The translations under genes and the position numbers were made by a program. The notes below the pieces were generated by a model. The model saw only the letters and a list, made by a program, of their open reading frames with translations, was not told the DNA's origin and searched no databases. A stretch of 64,000 bases of DNA from CAWICD01 sp052267165 (GTDB lineage Bacteria; Vulcanimicrobiota; Vulcanimicrobiia; Vulcanimicrobiales; Vulcanimicrobiaceae), in assembly GCA_052267165.1 (NCBI GenBank), contig JBKQHO010000051.1, positions 1-64,000 on the forward strand, written 5' to 3'. Positions 1-9,582 of the stretch are shown one piece after another (positions within the stretch are counted from its first letter, which is position 1; the number at the start of each line of letters is the position of its first letter).

Positions 1-115
1 GGTGGAGCGCGCCATGCGACATAAGAATACTACCGTTTACGTCGTAAGTCAAGTACGGGAACGCTCCGCCGCCAGTTCCGGATGACCCGATCGAAGCAGA
101 AGTTGCCTTTTGCGT

Positions 116-280
116 TCAGGGAGTGACTCCCGAGCCTTGCGGCGTCCCTTCAATCGTCTCGGACCATTTACCGCTCTCAAGAACTCCAGCCTCAAGCCAT
201 CGTCGAATTATGACGAGAATTCGAGAATCCGCAATTCTGTGCGCCAGCATCCGCAGCAACCATTCGTGGTTTACCGAATC
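116..280 (-). pseudogene. Group II intron reverse transcriptase, middle fragment
   Basis: Reading the minus strand from 280 gives an open frame beginning DSVNHEWLLRMLAHR and continuing through a GTPQGSG motif before a TGA at 116-118. This is the palm region of group II intron reverse transcriptases, which normally follows directly after DADIRGFF. The preceding half of the same protein ends at about 3023, so this fragment is the continuation displaced by the cassette at 281-3022. The frame stops where SPLLANI would be expected, so it is also broken on this side. Seen: the continuity of the two protein halves. Inferred: a single ORF before insertion. Confidence 0.75.
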
Positions 281-310
281 GTTGGATGTGGTTTCATAAT
301 ACCCCCTGGT

Positions 311-2520
311 TCATGCAGTGTGATCGAAGAGACTGGATTGCTGGGCTGAAACCTTGATACGTAAGCCTTTTTGCTTCCCACGCGTGACGTGCATGGCTTC
401 GAGTTCGCCGCGCTTGACACGCTGCAACACGGTTTGGCGCGAGACCCCGAGCGCACGCATAGCCTCGCGCATGGGCAGAAAACTGTCGGCCGCTTCGCCA
501 TTGAAGCGAGCCTTGAGTTCATCGCTCAGACGAATGCGCCAAGGAGCGCAGGGAGTGAGTTGCTCGCCGGCGATGATGCCGTCGTTGAGCAGACGATGGA
601 TCGTTGAGGCGGCGACGCCGAGCGCGACGGCGGCTTGCTTGACGCTCATTAGATCGCCGTCAGCTCGCGGCTTTTCTTGGAAGCTCGGGATATTACAGTA
701 CCGGCGTAAATTGCCAACGCGGTTGCGGTCGAAGCGGTAGCCATAGGCGGTCATCCGGCCCTGCCGGTTGAGAATAGCGGCGATCACGGCATCGGGATAA
801 TGCACGGCCAGTCGGCGCAGGAGCGCGACGGTGTCCTCGTCCGTGCGGATCGTAGCCGGCCGCGATCGCGGCAGGTCCAGATTGATCTCGGTCAACGCGC
901 CGCCTTTCCAGGGCAGCGTGAGGTGGGCAGCAAATGCATCGCGCTCGACTTTTACGATGACCTCGTCAACGAGTGTTCGCAGCAACTCCTTCCTGTCGCG
1001 CGGGTGGTCGTATTTGCGTTCCAGACGGACATGAGATCGGGTCCAAGCGCGAGTAGGTGGAGCCGCTCCTGTTGGGTGATCACATAGGGACGCTCGTCTT
1101 CACGGCGAGCGAGATCCGTTTTTGCGGCCTCCAACGCCTTCAGGCGCTCTTCCCACTCTCGTTCGAGGCCGCGCGCCACAAGACGGTTGTCCGGATCGAC
1201 GGCTCGATAGCGGCGTTCTGCGCGTTGGGCTTCGTAGCTTGCACGTTCCACGGCAAGTCTCCACTGCTTGAGCGCTGTCTCGCGATCCGCTTCAAGTCGC
1301 TCGGCGGCGGCCAGCACCGCGGTCAATTTTGCTGGCTCCAAGGCGCCGACGAACGCGTGCGTTATGGCGTCGTCGATCTGGACGCCGCCGATATTGAGGC
1401 AGTAGATGCCGCGGTTCTCGATCACCACCTTGCCAGCGCAATGATAACCTGGAGATGAATTGCGCCCGCGATAGTGCGTACGCAGGCGGCGGCCACAATG
1501 GCCACAACTTGCAAGGCCTTGCAAAAGGGCCCCGCCTTCTCTCACGGCGCCCCCGCCCTTATGCGGCTGAGGCCGCGTGTTCGAGGCGAGACGTTCCTGA
1601 TTTGTTTCATAAGTTTGCCAGTTAATAAAGCCCGGATGATGCTCGGGAATGAGGACGTGCCATTCGGAACGCGGCAAGTACCGAATGCGCTTCTTGCGCG
1701 TACCGGAAGCATCGAGAATTGTCTCCTGGCGTGTCTTACCATAGACATAAGCGCCGGCATAGACAGGATTCGTTAAGACTTGGTGCACAGCGGTGTAGCT
1801 TGCATCGACCCATCGGATCTCGGCATGGGCATGCATTTGCAACGGGAACTTCAGGCCTTCGGAACGGAACCAGAGCCAAACGCGACGCGCCGATCCCATC
1901 TCAGCGAAGCGCGCAAAAACGTCGCGAATGGCAGTGACGACAGCCTCATCGGGATGGAAGCGGATCTCGCCATCAGCCTCGCCCCAAACAAAGCCGACCG
2001 GTAGACCACGGCGGAGTTCACCCCGCGCGGCCTTGTTGCGGATTCCGCCATTGAGGCGGGCGCGCAGGACATGCAGTTCGGCTTCACTCATCGTGCCTTT
2101 GAGTCCCAGCAAGAGGCGATCGTTGAAGGCGGCCGGATGATAAATGCCGTCGGCATCGCCGATCAGCGTATCGGTAAAGCCGGCCAGATCGATGAGGCGG
2201 TACCATTCGGCATTATTGCGCGCGAGCCGCGAGACCTCGAGACCAAGCACGAGACCCACACGGGCAAGCGCCACTTCGGCAGTGAGACGGGCGAAGCCCG
2301 AACGCGCCACCGAGCCCGAACCGGAAAGGCCCAGGTCCTCGTCAATGACCATGATGCGTTCATCAGGCCAGCCGAGGTCGCGCGCTTTGCCCGCCAGCGC
2401 ATATTGCCGGTCCGTCGATTCGCGATTGTGCTCGACCTGTGCGGCGCTGGACTGGCGGAGATAGACGATGGCATATCGAGAGAGATGACCTGGCGTAATC
2501 TTGCCGCGCTCGTTCATCAC
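311..2520 (-). pseudogene. Large serine recombinase, frameshifted
   Basis: The frame from 2520 (GTG, or ATG at 2517) gives an N-terminal resolvase domain (VYLRQSS with the catalytic serine, residues ~18-25), a Recombinase domain, a zinc beta-ribbon (CGHCGRRL ... YHC ... YCLN) and a coiled coil. It then loses frame at about 997-1002, in a GCGCGC run. The other frame continues from 985 with KELLRTLVDEV and a C-terminal part containing two helix-turn-helix-like segments down to 311. A one-base change would restore a protein of about 735 residues, the normal size for this family. The start overlaps the stop of the small upstream gene. Either recent inactivation or a sequencing error in the GC run is possible. 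Confidence 0.85.
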
Positions 2521-2681
2521 TTCCCTCCCTCACCGGCTTGCCGGCCGAGGAGCATGCGTGTCATCAGGCGCGCCAGGATCTCGATTGCCGCAACGCGCGC
2601 GGCTTCGTCGATTTGTTCCCACGCTGCCGGCGTTCTCGCTGGAAGATCGGGCTGGTCGAAGAAGCCCAGGTTCAATTGCAT
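2517..2681 (-). CDS. Small protein of the recombinase cassette
   Basis: A 54-residue protein starting MQLNLGFFDQPDL and ending ARLMTRMLLGRQAGEGGK. The ATG at 2681 is preceded by AAGGAGA at a good distance, and the stop overlaps the recombinase start, so the two are translationally coupled. Small acidic proteins of this kind sit immediately upstream of DUF5372-linked recombinases in other bacteria; their role is unknown. It may be an accessory factor for recombination directionality or DNA binding (inference). No membrane segment or cysteine is present. Confidence 0.7.
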   Translation of the reverse strand: MQLNLGFFDQPDLPARTPAAWEQIDEAARVAAIEILARLMTRMLLGRQAGEGGK

Positions 2682-2976
2682 GGCTGCTCTCCTTGCACGA
2701 TGCCGATTCGGCGCGTCGGGTGCAAAGAGTGTCAACGAGCTTGCGCAACCGCAGAAAATCACCGAGCCTGCCGAGATCCAGGACAACGTCATCGGCATCG
2801 ATCGGCGGCATTTTTGCGACCGAACCCGTCTTCCAATCGGTCCAGCTTGCCGGAATCAAGGACCGACTGCCGTCCGGCAGAACTGTGAGAAGATAGTGGA
2901 TGCCGCGCCGCCAGATGGTGCTAATCACGTCTAACGCCTGACCTTCGAAGGCATGACGCTTGCGCGTGATCGTTAC
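2530..2976 (-). CDS. DUF5372-like protein of the recombinase cassette
   Basis: From about 2976 the minus strand encodes VTITRKRHAFEGQALDV followed by SLIPASWTDWK, the short beta-rich pattern of DUF5372 proteins that accompany large serine recombinases. No ATG or GTG lies between the cassette junction at ~3022 and this segment; the only in-frame start (3042) is in the interrupted intron ORF. The native start is therefore lost, non-canonical, or borrowed from the target. The frame stays open to 2530, overlapping the next gene by about 150 bases, which is longer than family members, so the C-terminus may also be frameshifted. Function unknown. Confidence 0.5.
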   Translation of the reverse strand, partial: VTITRKRHAFEGQALDVISTIWRRGIHYLLTVLPDGSRSLIPASWTDWKTGSVAKMPPIDADDVVLDLGRLGDFLRLRKLVDTLCTRRAESASCKESSHAIEPGLLRPARSSSENAGSVGTNRRSRARCGNRDPGAPDDTHAPRPASR

Positions 2977-3022
2977 CGAAGCTGGAATATCATGGCGATG
3001 GGTAGTCTGTGGACGCTTCCTA

Positions 3023-3579
3023 GAAGCGCCGGATGTCAGCATCGAGCACGTGGTTCACCCGCTGGGTCATCACTGCTTTCTGCAGCGACGTCAGCGCCAT
3101 ATGCGGGCTTCGCTTTGGCCGGAATCCATAGGAGAACCCCATGAAGTCGGCCTCGTAGATAGCGCTGAGGACTTCCGCAACTGCACCCTGGACGATTTTG
3201 TCCTCAGCGTTGGTATGCCTAATGGCCTCTTGCTACCATCCGATTTCGGAATGAATACGCGTCGTACTGGTGTTGGCCAGTACTGACCCGTGTGTATGCG
3301 CGCACGCAAGCCGTGCAGATTCGCTGCAATATCAGCTTCATATGCCGCAACCGTCATACCGTCCGTTCCAGCACTTGCACTCCGCTTCTGTCGCCGAAAC
3401 GAGCGCAGTAGCGCCGCCTCGTCGACATGGTGCAGGAGGGCAGTGAACCGCGTCTTGGCGGACTTTCGTGCCGCCGTATTTATCCGCGAAAGATGGGGTA
3501 GCATCTGTGTCAGGCTCTGGGTCCCGACTGCCTCCGTCTTTTGCGGCATGACCTTGGGCCGATCCCTTCCCTGTTCCAT
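3023..3579 (-). pseudogene. Group II intron reverse transcriptase, N-terminal part
   Basis: The likely start is ATG 3579 (MEQGRDRPKV). The frame shows the N-terminal RT0/RT1 region with the GTDGMTV motif and KSDGSKRPLGIPTL. A single base appears lost after IPTL at about 3200; the next frame continues correctly with DKIVQGAVAEVL, FMGFSYGFRPKRS and VNHVLDADIRRF, then stops at the cassette junction. The remaining palm motifs are at 116-280. So the protein has both a frameshift and an insertional interruption and is certainly inactive. Confidence 0.85.
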
Positions 3580-3999
3580 CTCGTTGCCTTCGATGGCTTC
3601 CTCGGTATTACGAATCGGTCCGACTCCCGATCTCAACTCGAAGCGCGACTCTGGTTTTACCTTGTCGCGCTCCCCCGACACGAACCACCGTGCCGGACTC
3701 GATCGGGCCTCTCAGGTTCCAACGATAGCTTTGCATACGTGATCCGCTCTCCGACCCCCGGCGAGTCTGTATCATCTCGCATAACGATGATGTCAGTGTT
3801 GCCTTCATTAACTGGAACTAATTCGGCACTCGCGATCTTCACTATTTCGTGGCTCAATGGCGCACCCCGTATGCTTCCTGTCTACGCTTCAAACAACGCG
3901 TTACCACGCTGCCTGCAAGACTCGGTATCGACTGACCCGCTACGGCCTTGTCGAATTGAACTTTCATCAATTAGCCATCGTCAGCTTTGCCTGACGCAC
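3023..3999 (-). mobile_element. Group II intron, 5' half
   Basis: On the minus strand the intron starts at 3999 with GTGCGTCAGG, a canonical bacterial group II 5' end (GUGCG). It continues into a structured, mostly non-coding stretch (3999 to ~3680) that would form the domain I-III RNA, and then the intron-encoded protein. It interrupts a Tn3 transposase reading frame exactly after the codons for FYTHIS. The 3' half (maturase domain, domains V-VI) is not in the window because the ORF is split by the cassette and the remainder runs off the left edge. Class not assigned. Confidence 0.75.
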
Positions 4000-5745
4000 T
4001 CCGAGATGTGCGTGTAAAAGAGAACGCCGGGATCGTCGCCGTACTTGGCGTTACGGTAGCCTGACGATTCGCCGTGGCCCCCGGCCCGGAACCGTTGCCC
4101 GTCAGAAGACGCCGTCGTCCCCTCCCCCCAGTGCGCGGCAAAGGGAAGGCGGTGCTGGTAATTGACCAGCTCGGCGAGCCCCTTTGAGTAGGTCTCATCG
4201 CGGACGTACCAGGCCACGAGCCACGAGAGCTTCGCGTAACTCGTTCCGGGGCAGGCCTCGGCCATTTTCTCGAGCCCAAGGTTGAAGGCGTCCGCCAGGA
4301 TCGCCGTGAGCAACAACGTGCGGTCCCGGTGAACCTCGTTGCTCTTTAGGTCCGAGAACGATCGCGTGAAGTTGGTCCACGCGTCGACCTCCAGGAGTAA
4401 GTCGGTGATCTTGACCCGCGGCAAGAGGTCGAAGACTTGCGCCTTGAGATCCTCGGCCGCTTCGGGCGTTTGGTTCTCGAGCGGCGAGATCTTCAGGCCT
4501 CGCTCGTTGAGCTCGACGTCGGGCAACTCATCGCGGGCGGCGAGTTCGGCGGTCAGGTCAAGCTGCGATCGCAGGCGCGCCAGTTGGCCTTCCAGGTAGG
4601 CGCCGGCCGAGGTCGCGACCGGAAGTTCCAGACGACCTTCGGCGTGCTGGCGGTCGAACTCGGGCCTTGGCAGCAGGTACTCTTCGAAGTCCTTGAACTG
4701 GCGGCTGACCACGACGGAGATGTCGCCGCCCACAGCCCGTTCTTCAGCTCGCTCATCACGGCGAGCTCGTAGAACCTGCGATCGATGCCGCCGCCGTCGC
4801 TGAAGACGAATTCCCTCCACCGCTCGCGTATGAAGCCGGTCGGCGCATTGCCTGGGACCTTGCGGGCGTCGGTGCGGTTCATTTCACGCAGGACAGCGAT
4901 AGCGTCGAGGATCTCCCGGCTCGCCGGCGCCGCGTGAAACTCGAATGTCTCGAGGAATGCAGGCGAGTATCGCCGCAGCTGACCGAAACGCTCGGCGAGC
5001 AGTGCAATGGAATCGAACTCCTCGTCGCGCGCAAGCTGTTCGGCTTCCTGCACGCTCTGGGCGAAGCGGTCCCAAGGTAGAACCGCCTCAATCGCCCGAT
5101 AGGGATCCGAGCCGGCCTCTTTCGCCGCGATGAGGGCGGACCCGACACGCGCATAAAGCCGTACCTTGTCGTTGAGGGCCTTGCCGTCGTCGACGAACCG
5201 TTTGCCGAACTTGCGCTTCGCTCTGACAAAGAACGAGCCGATCAACCGATCGTGCAGGCCAAGGATCTCATCGGTCACGGTCGCCGACTATCTATCACGA
5301 TCGCGACTAACGTTGCATGGCGCCGCTCCGTCTCATACTCCTGGAGCTGGTAGACGGCGGTCTGGGCGCCTTCGCGGGCCATGCGCGACAACCGGCTCTG
5401 CGGGACGTCGCGGCCGACACCCGCGGGCAGCCCCAACTCGCGAATCACGCGCAGCCGCTCGATGTGGGCGAGTACGGCCCGCGCGGTTGGTGCACCCGGT
5501 GATCTGCGCAGCCAAGCCAGGGTGCTGATCGAACGATCGGCACGCAAATCCAGGAGAGCGTCGAGCGCACGGCGTTGGCTTGTGGTCAGCGACGCGATCA
5601 GGCGCCAGGGTATCTGAGGTAGACCATCTGCACCGCGATCCCCAGGCGATTGGAAGCGCCACGGTGCTGCCGGATAAACGCGAGGTCGGCTGCAGTGAGG
5701 GACGCGAGCCTGATGAGGCTGCTATCGTGCAGGCGCGTGGACTAG
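4000..5745 (-). pseudogene. tnpA: Tn3-family transposase, decayed, interrupted by intron
   Basis: Fragments of one transposase lie in order on the minus strand: LHDSSLIRLASLTAADL and RLGIAVQMVYLRYPG (~5745-5610), then RVIRELGLPAGVG to ATLVAIVIDSRRP (~5547-5285), then VTDEILGLHDRLIG to MSELKNGLWA (~5278-4735), then DISVVVSRQFKDFEEYLL to GVLFYTHIS (~4730-4002). This matches the N-terminal DUF4158 region followed by the start of the Tn3 DDE domain. At least three frameshifts separate the pieces (near 5610, 5280 and 4735). The catalytic C-terminal third is missing: a group II intron begins after FYTHIS. Confidence 0.85.
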
Positions 5746-5950
5746 CGCTGCGGCGGTTGGCGTTGCGCCTGTCGGGGCGCGGTCGCGGCGGCTCAAGTCG
5801 ATTAACGACGGCGTGTAGAGGACGTTGTCCACGTCGTCCCAGCGCTCGCCCGCGCATCCTGCGGTGTTGACTGGTGTGCGAACACATCATCTGCTGGGAG
5901 GGTATGCTTTTTCGGCACTGGAGGCGGTGCAGTGTGGGGATTACGGCCGC

Positions 5951-6361
5951 TCAGGAGCCCATCGGAGTCGAATCGAGGGAGTCGCCTGAATCCCTAAGCG
6001 AGTTTTCTGTCTCCGGCGACCTGTAACCAGTTTTGGCTTCTGCGGCACGGCGCATCGCCCGAATGGCTTCATCGGGTGCGATCAGCACGGTCGTCTTGAA
6101 CGCCGCGTTCGTGCCGCTGCCAGCGAGCGTCAGGCTGCAAGCGGCACACCTCTCGGCGTCAGGGAACTCGACAACGGCAAAGCCGTCCCACTTGCCGAAG
6201 GCGTAGAAAAATTCCTCGAGTTCACCGCCGAAGCCCTCGACGGCCATTTTGAGTTGCGCATAACGGTCGTATGAACTATCGACCGTTGCCTTGACCGATG
6301 TGTCGACCATTGCCTTGATCGATGTGTCCTTATATACCCACTGGAAGAGATATTTGGGCAT
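5951..6361 (-). CDS. GYD domain protein
   Basis: A 136-residue protein from ATG 6361, preceded by AGGAG. It begins MPKYLFQWVYKD, contains VEGFGGELEEFFYAFGKWD and FAVVEFPD, and ends with an Arg/Ser-rich tail after TGYRSPE. This is the GYD family, small ferredoxin-fold proteins of unknown biochemical role found in many bacteria. The middle carries a small internal duplication (DTSIKAMVD then DTSVKATVD, then VDSSYDRY). It lies between a decayed resolvase and a decayed transposase in the same orientation, so it may be cargo of the old Tn3-like element. The frame is intact, in contrast to its neighbours. Confidence 0.8.
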   Translation of the reverse strand: MPKYLFQWVYKDTSIKAMVDTSVKATVDSSYDRYAQLKMAVEGFGGELEEFFYAFGKWDGFAVVEFPDAERCAACSLTLAGSGTNAAFKTTVLIAPDEAIRAMRRAAEAKTGYRSPETENSLRDSGDSLDSTPMGS

Positions 6362-7054
6362 GACAGTCTCCTCTTGGAAACTCGGCGGGAAGCACGATTC
6401 GTCGAGGTGCGCGAGGTCGCCACGTAGAGGGATCGCAGTAGGAGGGGTGCAGGGCACGCGCAACGCTAGCCGGTGCTTCCTGAGTAGCACCGCCAAGAGC
6501 GTCACGTCGCGGGCGTTCCCAGTGTTCGTCGGCTCGCAGACCGGTGTGCGGAAACGGGCAACTCATTAGTTTTCATGACGGTTTGCGGGGTGCCTCAGGC
6601 GAGGCTAGTGTCTTCCCGCTCGGCGAAGTCGAGCGCGAGAGCTGGGGGCTCCACAGCTTCCCAGAAGTCTGCGAAAAACGAAGACCTAAAATTGTCGGAG
6701 CGAGCCTTGCCGTGAGTCGTTTCGACCCTGTTGTCAGCGCCCGAGGCGGGGCCGCGGCTTCCCTCAGCGTTCTTCATTCTGATAACTGGGATTCTACGCC
6801 TATATGCAAATTTTACCAATGAGGGCTCTGCCTAGCCGCCAGCAGCGGTGGCCTGCTTGTACCGCTACCGCTCTTGAGCACCCACGACGTGGGTCACCAG
6901 GCAGATCGCCCACCTACCAGCACCTCGGCGGTCGATCGCGCCGACGATTTGGCGGAGCGTCGCCAATGAGCGCGGTCTTCCGGATCCGTTGCGTGCGTTC
7001 GCACTTCCCGGGTTGCGCGTTTTCAACGACAGCGAAGTCAGGGGCGGGGGACGG
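6362..7054. other. Gene-poor stretch inside Tn3-like debris
   Basis: No open frame in this stretch resembles a known protein. It lies between the decayed resolvase and the GYD gene, where a Tn3 element would carry its res site, but I could not recognise resolvase-binding subsites by eye. It probably holds eroded mobile-element sequence. Confidence 0.4.
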
Positions 7055-7566
7055 CTATCGGAGGTGGGGCCCGATCGCGCGGTATAGGGTCGACCGGCCG
7101 CAACGCAGGACACGCGCGACGTGCGTGGGCGTCTCGCCACGCTTGAGCATCGCCCTCGCCTCGCGGATCTGCGCCGACGGTGCGTTCCCGGAGAACGTCA
7201 CGCTCGAACTGCGCGACGGCACCGAGGACGGCGTAGAGCATCCGACCTGCTGCTGTCGCGGTGTCGAGGTGGTCGTTGAGCGAGCGCAGCGCCACCTTAC
7301 GGTCGCGCAATGTCTCTGCGATCTCGAAAAGCTCCTGGAGCGACCGACCCAGGCGGTCGAGCCGCCAGATGACAAGGGTGTCGACAGCGGCGAGCTCACC
7401 GATCGCGCAGCAAGCTTCGGTCGCGATCGCGAGACGCCGGAGGCGGCGTCCTCGTGGATGACCTCGCAGCCCGCGGCGCGCAGCGCGTCGAGCTGTAGCG
7501 CCGTGGTCTGCTCGTCGGTCGAGACGCGCGCATAGCCGACGAGGCTGGGTTTCGAGGCTTGAGTAT
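7055..7566 (-). pseudogene. tnpR: Tn3-type resolvase, frameshifted
   Basis: Minus-strand pieces in order: LVGYARVSTDEQTTALQLDAL with the catalytic serine in ARVS (~7550), DAASGVSRSRPKLAA, then in another frame ELAAVDTLVIWRLDRLGRS and GAVAQFERDVLRERT, then a C-terminal helix-turn-helix ending VLRCGRSTLYRAIGPHLR at 7055. This is the small serine resolvase of Tn3 elements. At least two frameshifts (near 7400 and 7190) inactivate it. It has the same orientation as the decayed transposase downstream, as expected for a tnpR-tnpA pair. Confidence 0.85.
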
Positions 7567-7974
7567 GCCCGGTCGGCCGAAACGCGTTCCTGGGGCTTCC
7601 TACGGTGCTGCCTTGGCGCCTCTACGGCGCTTGAGCTGCGCGGTGGGGCGTACTCGCCGGCCTCGAAGCGAGCCACGAGCTTGTCGAGGCGCCGCGTCCG
7701 CTTGGGTTTTTCGGGACTAATTTTCGTGACACGCGAACCCGCTTCGCGCCTAAGTTCGCAAATCATCCCGAAAAGGATCCTTTACGGGACTATAAGTCCG
7801 CGGACGAACCTTCCGTTACTCCCCAATACCCAAGACTTACGCCGCCCGAGTCTGCTTCGTGGCCGCCGGCACGGCTGATGGTTCAAGACCCGCTCGGTTG
7901 CTTAGCCAACTCCGGAACGCAGCGCTCCGGGGTTCTTAGTTATGTACGGGATCGACGGAAACGCCAGGCCGGGG

Positions 7975-8766
7975 TCAACCCTGATACATGCCGCCGTTGA
8001 TGTTCAGCGTATGACCGGTGATGTAGGCGCCCTCGACGGCCAGGAAGCGTACGCCGCGCGCGACCTCTTCCGGGTAGCAGACGCGGTTCATCGGGATCTT
8101 CTCGTAAATCTTCTTTTTGATCTCGTCGGGAACCGTGTCCCACATTCCGGTGGCCATCACACCGGGAGCAACGACGTTCACCGTGATGTTGCTGCGCGCC
8201 AGCTCGACCGCAAGCGCCTTGCTGAAACCGATGATTCCAGCCTTCGCCGTCACGTAGTTCACTTGTCCGAAGGTGACTACGAGTTGAGCGGTCGCAGACG
8301 AGATGTTGATGATGCGCCCCCAGCTGTTTTCGAGGAGCATCGGCACGGCGAAGTGGCAGGTGTGCATGAGCGCGGTGAGGTCGGTGTCGATGACTTCCCG
8401 CCACTCTTGGACCGTCATCTTCCGGAAGCTGCGATCGCGCAAGATCGCCGCGTTGTTGACCAGAACGTCGAACCGACCGCACCGCTCCTTGATGCGGCCG
8501 AACATGCGCTCGACCTCGTCGTAGTCAGCGACGTTACATTGCTCAGCGAAAACCTTTCCGCCGGCCGCTTCGATTTGCTCGACGACGTGCGTGGCGGGGT
8601 CGGCGCCGTGATGGTAGTTGACGATCGTCGTCGCGCCGGCGTCGGCAAGCTCCTTGGCGATAGCGGCTCCGAGGCCGCGTGAACTGCCGGTAACGAGGGC
8701 GACGCGCCCAAGCAGCGGCTTGGGAGATTTCGCATCGGGTTCGATTGCACGAGCCTTCGTTTCCAA
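7975..8766 (-). CDS. Acetoacetyl-CoA / 3-oxoacyl reductase-like SDR
   Basis: An intact classical short-chain dehydrogenase of 263 residues with a TTG start at 8766 (AAAAGGTGAG upstream). Visible motifs are the cofactor loop TGSSRGLG (residues ~25-32), NNAA (~107-110), the catalytic Ser in NISSATAQ, and Tyr/Lys in VNYVTAKAG (~176-184). The C-terminus ITGHTLNINGGMYQG resembles PhaB and FabG. Likely reaction: NADPH-dependent reduction of a 3-oxoacyl thioester. No phaC or phaA is nearby; a MaoC hydratase lies far off at 44.3 kb. It is the only clearly intact metabolic gene within the mobile debris. Confidence 0.85.
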   Translation of the reverse strand: METKARAIEPDAKSPKPLLGRVALVTGSSRGLGAAIAKELADAGATTIVNYHHGADPATHVVEQIEAAGGKVFAEQCNVADYDEVERMFGRIKERCGRFDVLVNNAAILRDRSFRKMTVQEWREVIDTDLTALMHTCHFAVPMLLENSWGRIINISSATAQLVVTFGQVNYVTAKAGIIGFSKALAVELARSNITVNVVAPGVMATGMWDTVPDEIKKKIYEKIPMNRVCYPEEVARGVRFLAVEGAYITGHTLNINGGMYQG

Positions 8767-9134
8767 AGCTCACCTTTTCTAGCGAGGAGAGATCGCTCTT
8801 TCCAAAAAGAGAAATGACTGGTATAGCCACGATAGGTGCGCTCAGATGACCTCTCGGGCGTCTCGGTCGAAGCGGAGGCGTGCGGCACGCGAACTGCGGA
8901 ACTCACGGCGTCGCCGCTAATGGATTTGCGTCGGCCACCCCCCGAAAACCGCAAAGGTCAGCATAGGCGCACAATGCGAAGAACCCGTGAAGAAGCAAGC
9001 TCCAGGCACAAAGCAGAAGTACGTCGCAGCGAGCGAAGGTGCTGGGGCAATACCCACGATTTGGTTGACATCGTTTCGACGTGTTGGCGCAGGCCGACGC
9101 GAGTTTTGCCTAAGAGCCCGTTTGCAACGCGTCG
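8767..9134. other. Intergenic stretch beside IS remnants
   Basis: No gene recognised. Near 9110-9130 the sequence resembles an IS5-type terminus (minus strand GCAAACGGGCTCTTA) next to the transposase tail at 9135, so the left end of an IS5-like element probably lies here. Confidence 0.35.
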
Positions 9135-9236
9135 TCATACCGAAAGACTACGCAGCATAAACCGAATCCTGGCAATGTGGATTGCCTCCGTGGTCTCCGG
9201 CAGCCGCTCGTAGTCCGACTTCCGCAAGGATCGGTG
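9135..9236 (-). pseudogene. IS5-family transposase, C-terminal remnant
   Basis: The last ~33 codons of a minus-strand frame read KSDYERLPETTEAIHIA followed by RIRFMLRSLSV and a stop. This is the characteristic C-terminus of IS5/IS427-group DDE transposases. The frame upstream immediately degenerates and runs into an istB remnant on the other strand, so only the tail survives. Confidence 0.7.
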
Positions 9237-9282
9237 TGCGCTTGGGTGACTTGGCGTTCGGCGACTTTTGAAAATACGTACG

Positions 9283-9582
9283 CCATCGACGGATCTCGGC
9301 ATGCGCAAACTGCCGGCCAGTGCGGCGGAGGATCTTCTTGAAATCGTTATGCGACGGTACGAGCGGGCTTCAACGATCATTACCTCAAATCGGCCCCTCG
9401 AAGACTGGCCCAAGATGTTCAGCGACACGCCCGCCGTCACCGCATTCCTCGACCGTCTCATGCACCACGGCCACTTCATCCAGATTCGAGGCAAGAGCTA
9501 CCGCCTCCACGAGTCCAGCCTGATTGCTAGAGCTAGAGGGCGGAAGGCGAAACCCGCCCCGCAGCAAACCGATCCGGCGTAA
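9283..9582 (+). pseudogene. istB: IS21 helper ATPase (IstB), C-terminal remnant
   Basis: Plus-strand codons for GMRKLPASAAEDLLEIVMRR, SNRPLEDWPKMF and AVTAFLDRLMHHGHFIQ are the last third of the IstB-like ATP-binding helper of IS21 elements (sensor region SNRP). The Walker motifs and the transposase IstA are absent. After the stop, 9600-9640 (AAAATTGGCCGGTTTTCAAG) looks like the usual right end of such elements. Confidence 0.8.

Larger units (their letters stand above)
281..3022. mobile_element. Serine-recombinase cassette inserted in the intron ORF
   Basis: About 2.74 kb separates two halves of one group II intron reverse transcriptase. The upstream half ends with DADIRRF at about 3023 and the downstream half resumes with DSVNHEW at 280. 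The cassette carries three minus-strand genes in a row: a DUF5372-like protein, a 54-residue protein and a large serine recombinase. An inverted repeat CGCTTC-CTA-GAAGCG at 3014-3028 straddles the right junction. Boundaries are placed by where reverse-transcriptase coding sequence stops, so they are good to a few bases; I saw no obvious terminal repeat at the left end. Confidence 0.7.
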
